NCBI GenBank assembly: GCA_020638525.1
Contig: JACKIL010000024.1
Span: forward strand, 1 to 15,624
Length of the DNA: 15,624 nucleotides
Direction: 5' to 3'
Origin: Caulobacterales bacterium
Lineage (GTDB): Bacteria; Pseudomonadota; Alphaproteobacteria; Caulobacterales; Parvularculaceae
Below the pieces are notes generated by a model. The model was not told the DNA's origin. It was given only the letters and a program-made list of their open reading frames with translations, and searched no databases. Positions 5,713 through 12,487 of this stretch are shown here, piece by piece (position 1 is the first letter of the stretch; each line of letters begins with the position of its first letter). The translations under genes were made by a program, and so were the position numbers.

Positions 5713-6414
5713 TCAGCGCGGCTTGCGGCGGCGAAGGGCGCCAAGCGCGCCCAGCCCGGCAAGGAATATCGGCGCCGCCGCCGGCAGCGGTATCACAGGC
5801 GACTCTTCGTCCAGCGTGACGAGGAAACGGAAGCCTGAGACAGTTGCGAGCGCGCCCGGTTCATAACCAAGGACGTTGATCTGCAAGTCAGCGGCGAGGG
5901 AAGCGATGGCGGCGAACGTCGCCGCGCTCAGCGGTTCATCGCCGAGGAGCGAGTCTGAATAGATATCGAGAAAGTCGCCGGTTCCGAGCGCTGCGGCGGC
6001 CTCAGCCGTGGCGTCGCCGGAAATGCTGAAAGCGCCGTCATTAAAGGAAAGGCTGGCGCCGATGATATTGCGCGAGGAAAGCGGGTCCAGGCTTGCGATG
6101 AGGCTGAACAGGAAGCCGTAGAAATCGCTGTCGCCCTGTATCGATAGAGAAGGATCGAAAGCGAAGTCGATCCATGCTTCGGTCGCCGAGCCGCCGCCAG
6201 TGACCGATACGTTCGCCGGGGCAACGGCGAGACCCAGACTGTCGGTCAAGGCGAAGGAGTCGAAGGTCACGTCGTCAACGGTGATCGAGTCGCCGCCGAA
6301 GAGTTGATCGAGCGTGCAGGTGTCAGGATCGCCGCATGTCGTCGACACAGCCGCCGATGCAGATGTTGCAGCCAGCAGCGTCAAGCCCGCAAGAATTCCA
6401 GCAAATTTGCGCAC
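5713..6414 (-). CDS. VPLPA-CTERM sorting-signal surface protein
   Basis: This 233-residue exported protein has a tripartite C-terminal sorting signal: VIPLPAAAP, a hydrophobic helix (IFLAGLGALGAL) and a basic tail RRRKPR. That is the VPLPA variant of PEP-CTERM signals, which are recognised by exosortase-type enzymes in the inner membrane. The N-terminus, MRKFAGILAGLTLLAATSASA, is a Sec signal. The start is taken as GTG 6414, not the upstream TTG at 6432, because GGGGGAGGGG sits directly before the GTG. The mature region is acidic and rich in Ser, Ala, Asp and Gly, with one Cys pair near the start (TCGDPDTC). It resembles no enzyme that I recognise. The palindrome GAATTAATTC (6440-6449) lies in its upstream region. 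No exosortase gene is in the window. The role is likely extracellular matrix or surface structure, by inference from the sorting class. Confidence 0.85.
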   Translation of the reverse strand: MRKFAGILAGLTLLAATSASAAVSTTCGDPDTCTLDQLFGGDSITVDDVTFDSFALTDSLGLAVAPANVSVTGGGSATEAWIDFAFDPSLSIQGDSDFYGFLFSLIASLDPLSSRNIIGASLSFNDGAFSISGDATAEAAAALGTGDFLDIYSDSLLGDEPLSAATFAAIASLAADLQINVLGYEPGALATVSGFRFLVTLDEESPVIPLPAAAPIFLAGLGALGALRRRKPR

Positions 6415-6606
6415 GACCCCTCCCCCAAGCAACGCACACGAATTAATTCAGAGTATGCGCACAGTATCGAGGGATGCACAACGCCCCGGCGGTTGCACCT
6501 TCTATGACGCTCCGCACGCGTAGGGCTGCATTTTAACCACGCGCACGAAAGATATGTCCCAAATCCGACACGCCTTGTGCAGCGTTAATCATCATTCCTG
6601 GAAAAA

Positions 6607-6681
6607 TGGAGCGGGCGAGGCGATTCGAACGCCCGACCCCAACCTTGGCAAGGTTGTGCTCTACCCCTGAGCTACGCCCGC
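6607..6681 (-). tRNA. tRNA-Gly (anticodon GCC)
   Basis: On the minus strand a full cloverleaf can be drawn. The acceptor GCGGGCG pairs with CGCCCGC. The D arm is GCTC-AGGGGTAGA-GC. The anticodon arm CAACC-TTGCCAA-GGTTG carries GCC. The T arm has TTCGAAT closed by GGGCG/CGCCT. The discriminator is T and CCA is encoded (6607-6609). GCC reads GGC/GGU glycine codons. A T-run (ATTTTTCC) follows the 3' end and probably ends transcription. Confidence 0.97.
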
Positions 6682-6725
6682 TCACTGGCGTCGCCGTTTG
6701 GCCCGAAAGCTCGACGGCGGGGCCG

Positions 6726-6755
6726 CTATATGCACGAGCGCCCGGCCCTTTGCAA
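6726..6755 (-). promoter_or_regulatory. Probable sigma-70 promoter of tRNA-Gly
   Basis: On the minus strand TTGCAA (6755-6750) is followed after 17-18 nt by CATATA/ATATAG (6732-6726). This gives a -35/-10 pair typical of alphaproteobacterial stable-RNA genes, where CTTGC-type -35 boxes are common. Predicted initiation is near 6719, leaving a ~38-nt leader before the mature tRNA. Confidence 0.6.
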
Positions 6756-6847
6756 GCGCGCATGCGTTAACGGCCGCTCCTTCTTGTCATATCGGTTTCG
6801 GGGCGCCAAGGCTGGCCCGAAACGCTCCATCCCGCCAGAGGCCTTCC

Positions 6848-7381
6848 ATGACGCAGCCTGCGACCCGCGCCGATCTTTTCGCTTTTCTCGACCATATCGG
6901 GGTCGCCCACCGCACCGTCGAGCACCGGGCGATTTTCACGGTCGAGGAGGGCAAGGACCTCAAGGCGAGCCTGCCCGGCGGGCATTCGAAGAACCTCTTC
7001 CTGAAAGACAAGGCCGGAAAGCTCTATCTCGCCGTCGCGCTCGGAGAGACGCAGGTCGATCTCGTCGCGCTCGGCAAGCGCTTCGGCGCGAAGGGCCGGC
7101 TCTCCTTCGGCAAGCCCGAGCTGATGACGGAGACGCTCGGCGTCATTCCGGGGGCGGTCACGCCCTTCGCCCTCATCAATGACAGCGCGAAGGCGCTCAC
7201 CGCCGTCGCGCTTGATACGAGCATCCTCGCCCACGACCCGATGTGGTTCCACCCGCTCGAAAACACCGCTTCGACGGCGGTCTCGCCGGACGGCCTCAGG
7301 GCGTTCCTGAAAGCGCGGGGGTTTTCCCCAATCGAGCTCGACCTGTCGGACCCGCTTGGCGAGGCGAGCGGCGTCAATTGA
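6848..7381 (+). CDS. YbaK/ProXp-type aminoacyl-tRNA deacylase (prolyl-tRNA synthetase-associated domain)
   Basis: This 177-residue single-domain protein belongs to the YbaK/INS editing superfamily. Free-standing members such as ProXp-ala hydrolyse mischarged Ala-tRNA(Pro). The signature GGHSKNLFLKD (44-54) supplies the conserved Lys48 used by this family. GVIPGAVTPFAL and the C-terminal HPLENTAS are the usual second and third landmarks. ATG 6848 is preferred over an earlier in-frame GTG/ATG because it matches the compact domain and upstream codons overlap the tRNA promoter region. It is divergent from tRNA-Gly and is followed by the cnoX-like gene on the same strand after 64 bp. Substrate specificity (Ala-tRNA(Pro) or other) cannot be fixed from sequence by eye. 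Confidence 0.9.
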   Translation: MTQPATRADLFAFLDHIGVAHRTVEHRAIFTVEEGKDLKASLPGGHSKNLFLKDKAGKLYLAVALGETQVDLVALGKRFGAKGRLSFGKPELMTETLGVIPGAVTPFALINDSAKALTAVALDTSILAHDPMWFHPLENTASTAVSPDGLRAFLKARGFSPIELDLSDPLGEASGVN

Positions 7382-7445
7382 TCTCGCCCGGTTGCGTTTG
7401 CGCCGCAGCAGCCTCATCTAGTGCGTGAAACCTTCGGAGAGCCTT

Positions 7446-8363
7446 ATGAGCGAGCTTTTTGGCGCGAAAGCCCCCGCCGCGCCCGGCATCATCAAGGATG
7501 CGTCGATCGAGACCTTTGAGGCCGACGTCCTCAACGCCTCGATGGAGGTCCCTGTCATCGTCGACTTCTGGGCCGAATGGTGTGGGCCCTGTAAACAGCT
7601 CGGCCCCTTGCTCGAAAAGGCGGTGAAGGCGGCGAACGGCAAGGTGCGCCTCGTCAAGATCGACATCGACAAGAACCAGATGCTCGCCTCGCAGATGCGC
7701 ATCCAGTCGATCCCGACGGTCTACGCCTTCTATCAGGGCCGCCCGGTCGACGGTTTCCAGGGCGCGCTTCCTGAAAGCCAGATCAAGAAATTCATCGAAA
7801 GCCTCACCGCGCTCGTTCAGGGCGACGGGGCGGGCGATATCGCCGACCATATCGATGCGGCCGACGCTGCTTTCGAAGCAGGCGATGTCGCGGCGGCGGC
7901 CGATCTTTACGGGCGCATCGCGCAGGCCGACGAAGGCAATGTGCGCGCGCTCGCGGGGCTTGCGCGCTGTCACGTCGCGCTCGGCGATTTCGACCAGGCG
8001 CGGGCCATTCTCGATTCCATTCCTGCGGCCAAGCAGAAAGAAGCAGCGGTGACGAGCGTTCGCGCCGCCCTCGATCTCGCGGCGGGCGGCCAGAAAAAAG
8101 GCGCCGATGTCACGGGGCTTGCTGCGAAAGTCGCGCGCGACCCGAACGATCTCGCAGCGCGCTACGAACTCGCCGAAGCCTTCATCGCCTCGAGCGAAAT
8201 GGAAGCGGCGATCGATGAATTGCTGGCGATCGTCGAGCGCGATCGTCAGTGGAATGAGGAAGCGGCGCGCAAGAAGCTCGTGACGATCTTCGACGCGCTC
8301 GGCGGCGCGCATCCTTTGACCGCGCGCGGTCGACGCCGCCTTTCCTCGATCCTGTTCTCCTAA
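7446..8363 (+). CDS. CnoX/YbbN-like thioredoxin-TPR chaperedoxin
   Basis: The product is 305 residues: a thioredoxin domain (~15-120) with an intact active site WCGPC (45-49) and cis-Pro90 (SIPTVYAF), followed by ~180 residues of TPR-like helical repeats (HIDAADAAFEAGDVAAAADL, then DEGNVRALAGLARCHVALGD and DPNDLAARYELAEAF). This is the architecture of CnoX/YbbN, which binds unfolding proteins, prevents over-oxidation and hands clients to GroEL. E. coli CnoX has lost the CXXC motif; an intact WCGPC, as here, implies real disulfide chemistry and is known for the Caulobacter protein. ATG 7446 has GGAGA 5 nt upstream and is preferred over the GTG at 7425. It heads a same-strand run with the LON-domain and Trm112-like genes (gaps of 40 and 23 bp), a proteostasis context. 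Confidence 0.93.
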   Translation: MSELFGAKAPAAPGIIKDASIETFEADVLNASMEVPVIVDFWAEWCGPCKQLGPLLEKAVKAANGKVRLVKIDIDKNQMLASQMRIQSIPTVYAFYQGRPVDGFQGALPESQIKKFIESLTALVQGDGAGDIADHIDAADAAFEAGDVAAAADLYGRIAQADEGNVRALAGLARCHVALGDFDQARAILDSIPAAKQKEAAVTSVRAALDLAAGGQKKGADVTGLAAKVARDPNDLAARYELAEAFIASSEMEAAIDELLAIVERDRQWNEEAARKKLVTIFDALGGAHPLTARGRRRLSSILFS

Positions 8364-8403
8364 GAGCCCAGCAGGCGCCTCAGCGAAGGAGGGCGCGAGC
8401 CGG

Positions 8404-9063
8404 ATGAGCGAAAAGGACAAGACAGCAGGCGGGCGCGGGTTGCCGGCGGAAATCCCACTGTTTCCGCTCGCGGGCGCATTGTTGCTGCCGGGCGGGCAGC
8501 TACCGCTTAATGTTTTCGAGCCGCGTTATCTGCGTATGGTCGACGACGCGCTCGCCTCCGATCGCCTGATCGGCATGGTGCAGCCGCGCGATGACGACAT
8601 GGCGCACAATCCTCCGCTCTATGGCGTCGGTTGCGCGGGCCGCATTATCTCCTTCGTCGAGACCGATGACGGGCGCTATCTCATCACGCTCGGCGGACGC
8701 AAGAGATTCCGCATACTGAGAGAAGTCGAAGGCGACACGCCCTATCGGCGCGCGGCCGTCGACTGGACAGCCTTTCCGGTCGACAACGGACAGGACCTTT
8801 CGACGGAATTCATCGACCGCGAAAGGCTCGTGCGCGCAATGCGTCTCTATCTCGATGCAGAAGGCCTGAAGACGGACTGGACCGTCGTCGACGATGCGCC
8901 GACGGAAGCGCTCGTCGCTTCGCTGTCGATGGGCTGCCCCTTCGCGCCGAACGAAAAACAGGCTCTTCTGGAAGCGGAGACGACAGCCGCGCGCGCCGAA
9001 TGCCTGATCGCCCTGATGGAGATGTCGGGCGCGGGCGAAGGCGGCGAGGGCGCCGTTCAGTAG
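8404..9063 (+). CDS. LON substrate-binding (LonN) domain protein
   Basis: The product is a 219-residue stand-alone homologue of the N-terminal substrate-recognition domain of Lon protease, without AAA+ or protease parts. It opens with the diagnostic IPLFPL-GALLLPGGQLPLNVFEPRYLRMV (residues ~16-45) and continues with IGMVQP, YGVGCAGRI and RFRIL. Such proteins are widespread in proteobacteria and their exact task is unsettled; peptide or client binding is the inference from Lon. A GAAGGAGGG stretch lies ~10 nt before the ATG. It is 40 bp downstream of the CnoX-like gene and 23 bp upstream of the Trm112-like gene, so the three likely form an operon. The C-terminus is Gly/Glu-rich and probably disordered. 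Confidence 0.92.
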   Translation: MSEKDKTAGGRGLPAEIPLFPLAGALLLPGGQLPLNVFEPRYLRMVDDALASDRLIGMVQPRDDDMAHNPPLYGVGCAGRIISFVETDDGRYLITLGGRKRFRILREVEGDTPYRRAAVDWTAFPVDNGQDLSTEFIDRERLVRAMRLYLDAEGLKTDWTVVDDAPTEALVASLSMGCPFAPNEKQALLEAETTAARAECLIALMEMSGAGEGGEGAVQ

Positions 9064-9086
9064 GGCGAGAAAGAAAAGGGGCCATC

Positions 9087-9314
9087 ATGGCGAGCGGCGA
9101 ACAGCAGTCGGGCGACCATCGCGGTGAAATCGATCCGAAGCTTCTCGAGATCCTTGTCTGTCCCCAGACAAAGGGTCCGCTCGCCTATGACCGCGAGAGG
9201 CAGGAGCTTCTGAGCAAGAAGGCCCGGCTCGCCTTTCCTATCCGCGACGGCGTTCCGATCATGCTGACGGACGAGGCGCGGGAGCTGAGCGATGCTGAGG
9301 TCGCTCGCCTCTAA
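9087..9314 (+). CDS. Trm112/UPF0434-family small protein
   Basis: This 75-residue protein carries the family core DPKLLEILVCPQTKGPLAYD, then LLSKKARLAFPIRDGVPIML. In eukaryotes and archaea Trm112 is an activating partner of methyltransferases acting on tRNA, rRNA and release factors; the bacterial role is less clear. Only one Cys (CPQTKGPL) remains, so a Zn ribbon is not expected, a common situation in the alphaproteobacterial subgroup. ATG 9087 follows AGAAAAGGGG. A longer reading frame beginning at 9000 overlaps the LON gene and was not used. It is the last gene of the cnoX-LON unit. Confidence 0.88.
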   Translation: MASGEQQSGDHRGEIDPKLLEILVCPQTKGPLAYDRERQELLSKKARLAFPIRDGVPIMLTDEARELSDAEVARL

Positions 9315-9427
9315 GTGAAGACGCGCCCCATTCTCGCCGCAGGCGGACCGCGCTTTGGTCAAATCAGGCCCCGACCTTTGGGCCATGCGTTAAGGGCGGA
9401 AAGCCGCCTTCGAAGGAGCCGACATTG

Positions 9428-10198
9428 ATGAACATCGCGATGCTGACCCTTGCGGCCATCACCTGCGCGGATGCGGGGCTCTCCCTCGGCGGGATGACCG
9501 CCATCGAAGTCGCTTCCGCGGCGCCTGTCGTCGAGATGGCCGAAACGGCGCCGGCGGCCGTGGACAAGCCTGTCATCCTCGCGGCGGCGACGCCCGCCGA
9601 ATCGGGGGCGACCGTTGCGGCCCCGGAATCGATCCCGGAAGATCTGGTGTTCGCCAATGAAAGCGATGAGACAGTCGCCGACAGGGTCCTTGCTTATCTC
9701 GACGGCATCGACACGCTGCAGGGCGACTTCACGCAGGTCGCGCCGTCGGGCGCCATCTCGACCGGCAAGTTCTATCTGCGCCGCCCGGGCCTTCTTCGCT
9801 TCGAATATGACGAGCCGAGCCCGATGCTGATCGTGGCGACCGGCGGCACCGTCTTCGTGCGCGACGAAGCGCTTGAGACGACGGACTCCTATCCGGTCGG
9901 CAAGACGCCGCTCAAATTTCTCCTCCGCAAGAAGGTCGAGCTCGACGATGCGCGCGTCGCCGCCGTCGATCGCGGCGCAGACAGCGCCGCCGTCACCTTC
10001 GTCTCCGATGAGGAGGATAATGAGGGCGAATTGTCGGTCATCGTGCGCGCGCCGGACATGCAGCTTGAGCAATGGATCGTTCGCGATCCTCAAAATGGCG
10101 TGACTATTGTGACGCTCGATAATGTCGTTGCGGGAGCGTCGATCCCTAACCGCTTGTTTGCGGCCCCTAAAGCCGAATCGCCCTTCCTTAAAAATTAG
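9428..10198 (+). CDS. lolA: LolA-type outer-membrane lipoprotein carrier protein, unusual N-terminus
   Basis: LolA carries lipoproteins through the periplasm from LolCDE to the outer membrane. Residues ~75-256 match the LolA half-barrel: LDGIDTLQGDFTQV, TGKFYLRRPGLLRFEYDEPSPMLIVATGG, TVFVRDEALETTDSYPVGKTPLKFLL and a C-terminal WIVRDPQNGVTIVTLDNV. The ATG at 9428 has AAGGAG 9 nt upstream; the TTG at 9425 is a poorer choice. No earlier ATG/GTG/TTG is available. The N-terminus is odd: MNIAMLTLAAITCADAGLSL has no Lys or Arg, so it is a weak Sec signal, and a ~50-residue Ala/Pro/Thr-rich linker precedes the domain. Either export relies on an atypical signal or a non-standard upstream start is used. 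A hairpin terminator follows. Confidence 0.85.
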   Translation: MNIAMLTLAAITCADAGLSLGGMTAIEVASAAPVVEMAETAPAAVDKPVILAAATPAESGATVAAPESIPEDLVFANESDETVADRVLAYLDGIDTLQGDFTQVAPSGAISTGKFYLRRPGLLRFEYDEPSPMLIVATGGTVFVRDEALETTDSYPVGKTPLKFLLRKKVELDDARVAAVDRGADSAAVTFVSDEEDNEGELSVIVRAPDMQLEQWIVRDPQNGVTIVTLDNVVAGASIPNRLFAAPKAESPFLKN

Positions 10199-10209
10199 AA
10201 ATCCGGGTC

Positions 10210-10249
10210 AAAAAGCCGCGTGTCAAGCAGACACATGCAAGCTTTTTTT
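10210..10249 (+). terminator. Probable intrinsic terminator of lolA
   Basis: GTGTC (10220-10224) and GACAC (10230-10234) pair around AAGCA. An outer A-rich stem AAAAAGC (10210-10216) can pair with GCTTTTT (10241-10247), and the T-run extends to 10249. The stem is interrupted, so it is weaker than the terminator at 10405. Confidence 0.65.
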
Positions 10250-10261
10250 CGTGCCGCCCTA

Positions 10262-10291
10262 TTGAAATCGGAAGACGTGATGCGTTAATGT
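10262..10291 (+). promoter_or_regulatory. Candidate promoter for the intergenic RNA
   Basis: TTGAAA (10262-10267, five of six to TTGACA) is followed after 18 nt by TAATGT (10286-10291), a poor but acceptable -10 box. Predicted initiation is near 10298-10299. It sits just after the lolA terminator, as expected for an independent unit. The -10 match is weak, so this is tentative. Confidence 0.4.
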
Positions 10292-10298
10292 AACACCA

Positions 10299-10438
10299 CG
10301 CGGACGACGTTCTTGGACCAGCGTTGCCCCCCCGCTAGCAGGTCCTCCAGTCGGTCGCGTCGCCGGATTATCCCCTCCCGGCGTAGGCGCAACAGCGCAG
10401 CTTGGCGCCCGATCCGTCCCCGGATCGGGCGCTTTTTT
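10299..10438 (+). ncRNA. Candidate trans-acting small RNA with C-rich loops
   Basis: The 305-bp gap between lolA and the next gene has no credible ORF but is rich in RNA structure. Hairpin 1 is GGACC+AGCG (10315-10323) with CGCT and GGTCC (10333-10345) and displays a TTGCCCCCC loop. Hairpin 2 is a perfect CGCCGG/CCGGCG stem (10361-10366 with 10378-10383) whose loop ATTATCCCCTC is complementary to Shine-Dalgarno sequences. A small GCGC-AACA-GCGC hairpin (10387-10398) precedes a 12-bp terminator. C-rich, anti-SD loops are a hallmark of many alphaproteobacterial sRNAs such as the cuckoo and alpha-r families. The 5' end is inferred from the promoter guess. It does not match 6S, SRP, tmRNA or RNase P RNA motifs that I know. 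The alternative is an attenuating leader of the gene at 10504. Confidence 0.55.
10405..10438 (+). terminator. Strong intrinsic terminator not attached to a coding gene
   Basis: A perfect 12-bp stem, GCGCCCGATCCG (10405-10416) with CGGATCGGGCGC (10421-10432), has the 4-nt loop TCCC and then six T (10433-10438). On the minus strand no T-run follows, so it acts on plus-strand transcripts. It lies 66 bp before the next plus-strand ATG and ~200 bp after lolA, which already has its own terminator. Confidence 0.93.
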
Positions 10439-10503
10439 ATCCGCCTTCCCAATTCGCCGCGACGCCCTATCTAGTCTCAAAGGAACGATGCGAGGCCGCC
10501 CCT

Positions 10504-11100
10504 ATGGACGACGACGATCTCGAAATGCTCGAACGCGAATTGCCGGCGCTCTCGCGTGTCAGCCGTTTCGCGCGGGGGCTCGTGAACATTCCCTGGTTCG
10601 CCAATCTGGGAGAGCCGATGACGCCCGGCGCGCGCGCGGCCGCGCAGCGCTACATAGACGGGCTCGGCTTTGCCGATGCGGAGATCGCAATCCTCGTCGA
10701 CTGGCAGGACGCGGCCGACGCCGCTGAAAATATCGACTGGCATCTGCCGGCCTGGGAAGCGGAAGAACTTCTGCGTACGGATTTAACGGCGCGCGCGCTG
10801 GAGCTCCTCTCCGAAGAAGCGCTGCAGCTTGCGATGACGCTTGTCGCGGAGCGCGTCTCCGAGCCTGCGAAAGAAGCGATGGAGCAGGCGAGTTATATCT
10901 GGGACATGGAAGATGACGGCGCGCGCCAACTCGCTGTCGGCGCCGCCGTGCAGGCTGCGCATCAGGCGGCGTTGACGCTCATTTGCGCGACCGATCCAGA
11001 TTTCGATGCGGAAACGCATCCCTTCGCCGCGAAGTTCAAGCTCTTCGAATTCGGCCGCTGGCCGGTCGGCATTGTCGGTTCGTCTTTCAATGTTTTCTGA
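10504..11100 (+). CDS. Conserved-looking protein of unknown function
   Basis: I do not recognise this 198-residue protein. It has no signal peptide or membrane segment and looks soluble, mostly helical and acidic (start MDDDDLEMLERELPALSRVS). Tryptophan-bearing segments (NIPWFANLGEP, IDWHLPAWEAEELLRTDL and SYIWDMEDDGARQLAVGAAV) suggest a specific fold and not noise. ATG 10504 is chosen because GAGG lies ~9 nt upstream and upstream in-frame codons run through the strong terminator hairpin. It converges with the TSUP permease gene with a 4-bp gap and no terminator between them. Codon pattern is like that of neighbouring genes, with no sign of recent transfer. Confidence 0.8.
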   Translation: MDDDDLEMLERELPALSRVSRFARGLVNIPWFANLGEPMTPGARAAAQRYIDGLGFADAEIAILVDWQDAADAAENIDWHLPAWEAEELLRTDLTARALELLSEEALQLAMTLVAERVSEPAKEAMEQASYIWDMEDDGARQLAVGAAVQAAHQAALTLICATDPDFDAETHPFAAKFKLFEFGRWPVGIVGSSFNVF

Positions 11101-11104
11101 GCGT

Positions 11105-11875
11105 TCACTTCGCCAGCGCTGAATAGATTCCCGCGGCGATCAGATAAACGCCGAAGAAAGTCAGCACGGCGCGAAAGCCCGTGCGGAACTGCTTTTCCGG
11201 CATCGCCCGTAACAGCTTCACGCCGGACCACGCGCCGAGATAGCCGGCGATGAGGATCGCGGCTATTAGCAGCGCCCAGTCTGCGAAGGCGAAGCCGAGA
11301 AAGCCGAAGGCTAGTGTTTTCAGCGCATGCTGCGTCACCATGCAGGCCGCGTGCGTCGCGACGATTTTGAGGCGGTCGAGCTTCGTGACGGAGAGCATGG
11401 TCGCCGCGATCGGTCCCGTTGCGCCGAAAAACATCGTCAGAAACGCGCCGATAGCGCCTGTCAGGAAGAAGCTCGTCGGCCCGGGCGCGAAGGCCTTCGG
11501 TTTCGGGCCCCAGACAGTGAAGAGCACGAAGAGGCCGACGCCGGCGCGCAGCAAAGCCTCCGGCAGCGCGACATAGATTTTCCCGCCAAGCGCGGTGCCG
11601 AGAACGCCGCCGAGCGCGAACCAGAGAATGATCGGCCAGACGACATCGCGCCGCTGCAAGGTGAAGCGCGAGAAATTGGCGCCGAGCTGCGCGACGCCGT
11701 GCACCGGAATGACTGCGATGGGCGGCAGGAGCGCTGACATGACGGCGAGGAGCGCAAGTCCCCCTCCAAGCCCGAAGGAAGCCGTCAGCGCCGAGGTGAA
11801 AAAGCTCGTGAACACGACAAGCGCGGCGATGATCGGCGAGACGCCCTCCGGCGTCAGGGAGGAGAGGAGATCCAT
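11105..11875 (-). CDS. TSUP (TauE/SafE) family membrane permease
   Basis: This 256-residue integral membrane protein belongs to the TSUP family, whose members export sulfite, sulfoacetate or related anions. About eight hydrophobic segments are visible, beginning IIAALVVFTSFFTSALTASF, with the family's Gly-rich first motif GLGGGLALLAVMSALLP and PVHGVAQLGANFSR after it. The second half repeats the pattern (GAIGAFLTMFFGATGP, then HAACMVTQHALKTLAFG), consistent with the internal duplication of TSUP. ATG 11875 starts right before the first helix. A longer frame to 12199 overlaps the acetyltransferase gene and is Arg/Ser-rich nonsense. It lies 49 bp downstream of the GNAT gene on the same strand, so cotranscription is likely. 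Substrate unknown. Confidence 0.9.
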   Translation of the reverse strand: MDLLSSLTPEGVSPIIAALVVFTSFFTSALTASFGLGGGLALLAVMSALLPPIAVIPVHGVAQLGANFSRFTLQRRDVVWPIILWFALGGVLGTALGGKIYVALPEALLRAGVGLFVLFTVWGPKPKAFAPGPTSFFLTGAIGAFLTMFFGATGPIAATMLSVTKLDRLKIVATHAACMVTQHALKTLAFGFLGFAFADWALLIAAILIAGYLGAWSGVKLLRAMPEKQFRTGFRAVLTFFGVYLIAAGIYSALAK

Positions 11876-11924
11876 GAGCGCGCGGGTTAGGCCTGTCTGC
11901 GCCTTCCCGCAATCGCTGCGCGCA

Positions 11925-12464
11925 TCAAATGTCGAGGGCGGCGAAGGGAACGGGTTCGGCCGGCGTTGCTGGCGCGGGGCCAAGCGTCTTACCCCACCAG
12001 CCGACATCGCGCCATGCGCCCATCTTGAAGCCGACTTCGCGGTAAACGCCGACAGGCGCGAACCCCATCGCTTCGTGAAAGCCGACGCTCGGCTCGTTCG
12101 GCAGGGTGATGCCGGCATAGGCCGCATGGAAGTTCTGCCGGACGAGGATTTCGAAGAGCCGCGTATAGAGCGCCCTCGCATGGCCTTTCCGGCGCGCATC
12201 GCCGCGCATATAGGCCGTCACGTCGGCGGACCAGCGATAGGCTGCACGCGGCGCGTGGGGCCCTGCATAGGCATAGCCGATGATGCGGCCTTCCTCTTCG
12301 AGGACGAGCCAGGGGTGCGTTTCGAGAATGCGCGCGATTCGGCCAGCCATTTCGCTCGCCGTCGGCGGTTCGATCTCGAAGGAGATCGCCGAGTCCTTCA
12401 CATAAGGCGCATAGATTTCCGCGACGGCGCCGGCGTCTTCGACGGATGCGACTCTGATGGTCAT
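11925..12464 (-). CDS. GNAT N-acetyltransferase, phosphinothricin-acetyltransferase-like
   Basis: This 179-residue GNAT enzyme belongs to the Pat/Bar-like subgroup, which acetylates phosphinothricin, methionine sulfoximine or related amino acids with acetyl-CoA. Subgroup marks are EIYAPYVKDSAISFE (17-30), GYAYAGPHAPRAAYRWSADVTAYM (63-86), the acetyl-CoA loop RRKGHA (91-96), GITLPNEPSVGFHEAMGFAPVGVYREVGFK and a final WRDVGWW. In the P-loop the usual RGxGxG/A reads RKGHA, which is normal for this subgroup. The ATG at 12464 gives the typical N-terminus (MTIRVASVEDA). No strong Shine-Dalgarno sequence is seen. It is divergent from xth and heads a two-gene unit with the TSUP gene. True substrate unproven. 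Confidence 0.92.
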   Translation of the reverse strand: MTIRVASVEDAGAVAEIYAPYVKDSAISFEIEPPTASEMAGRIARILETHPWLVLEEEGRIIGYAYAGPHAPRAAYRWSADVTAYMRGDARRKGHARALYTRLFEILVRQNFHAAYAGITLPNEPSVGFHEAMGFAPVGVYREVGFKMGAWRDVGWWGKTLGPAPATPAEPVPFAALDI

Positions 12465-12487
12465 GGGCGTTGCTCGCAGAAGAACCC

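Noticed and set aside
4251..5762. A 503-codon minus-strand frame spanning two of the collar genes
   Set aside because: It is out of frame with the collar genes and very rich in Arg, Ala and His; the collar frames carry signal peptides, ribosome-binding sites and family motifs. It stays open because the paralogues share codon bias.
3567..6414. Prophage or phage-tail remnant
   Set aside because: Only collar-type proteins are present, each with a signal peptide. There is no integrase, capsid, portal, tape-measure or lysis gene, and host genes abut on both sides.
7374..8420. A 348-codon minus-strand frame antisense to the CnoX-like gene
   Set aside because: The plus-strand product has a thioredoxin active site and TPRs; the antisense frame has no recognisable feature.
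10251..10438. 6S RNA, SRP RNA or a known riboswitch in the lolA downstream gap
   Set aside because: There is no 6S closing stem between the ends, no SRP GGAA-type loop with its AGCA partner, and no riboswitch core that I recognise.
11876..12199. N-terminal extension of the TSUP permease into the GNAT gene
   Set aside because: The extra residues are basic and unstructured and overlap a clear acetyltransferase frame; the permease begins normally at 11875.
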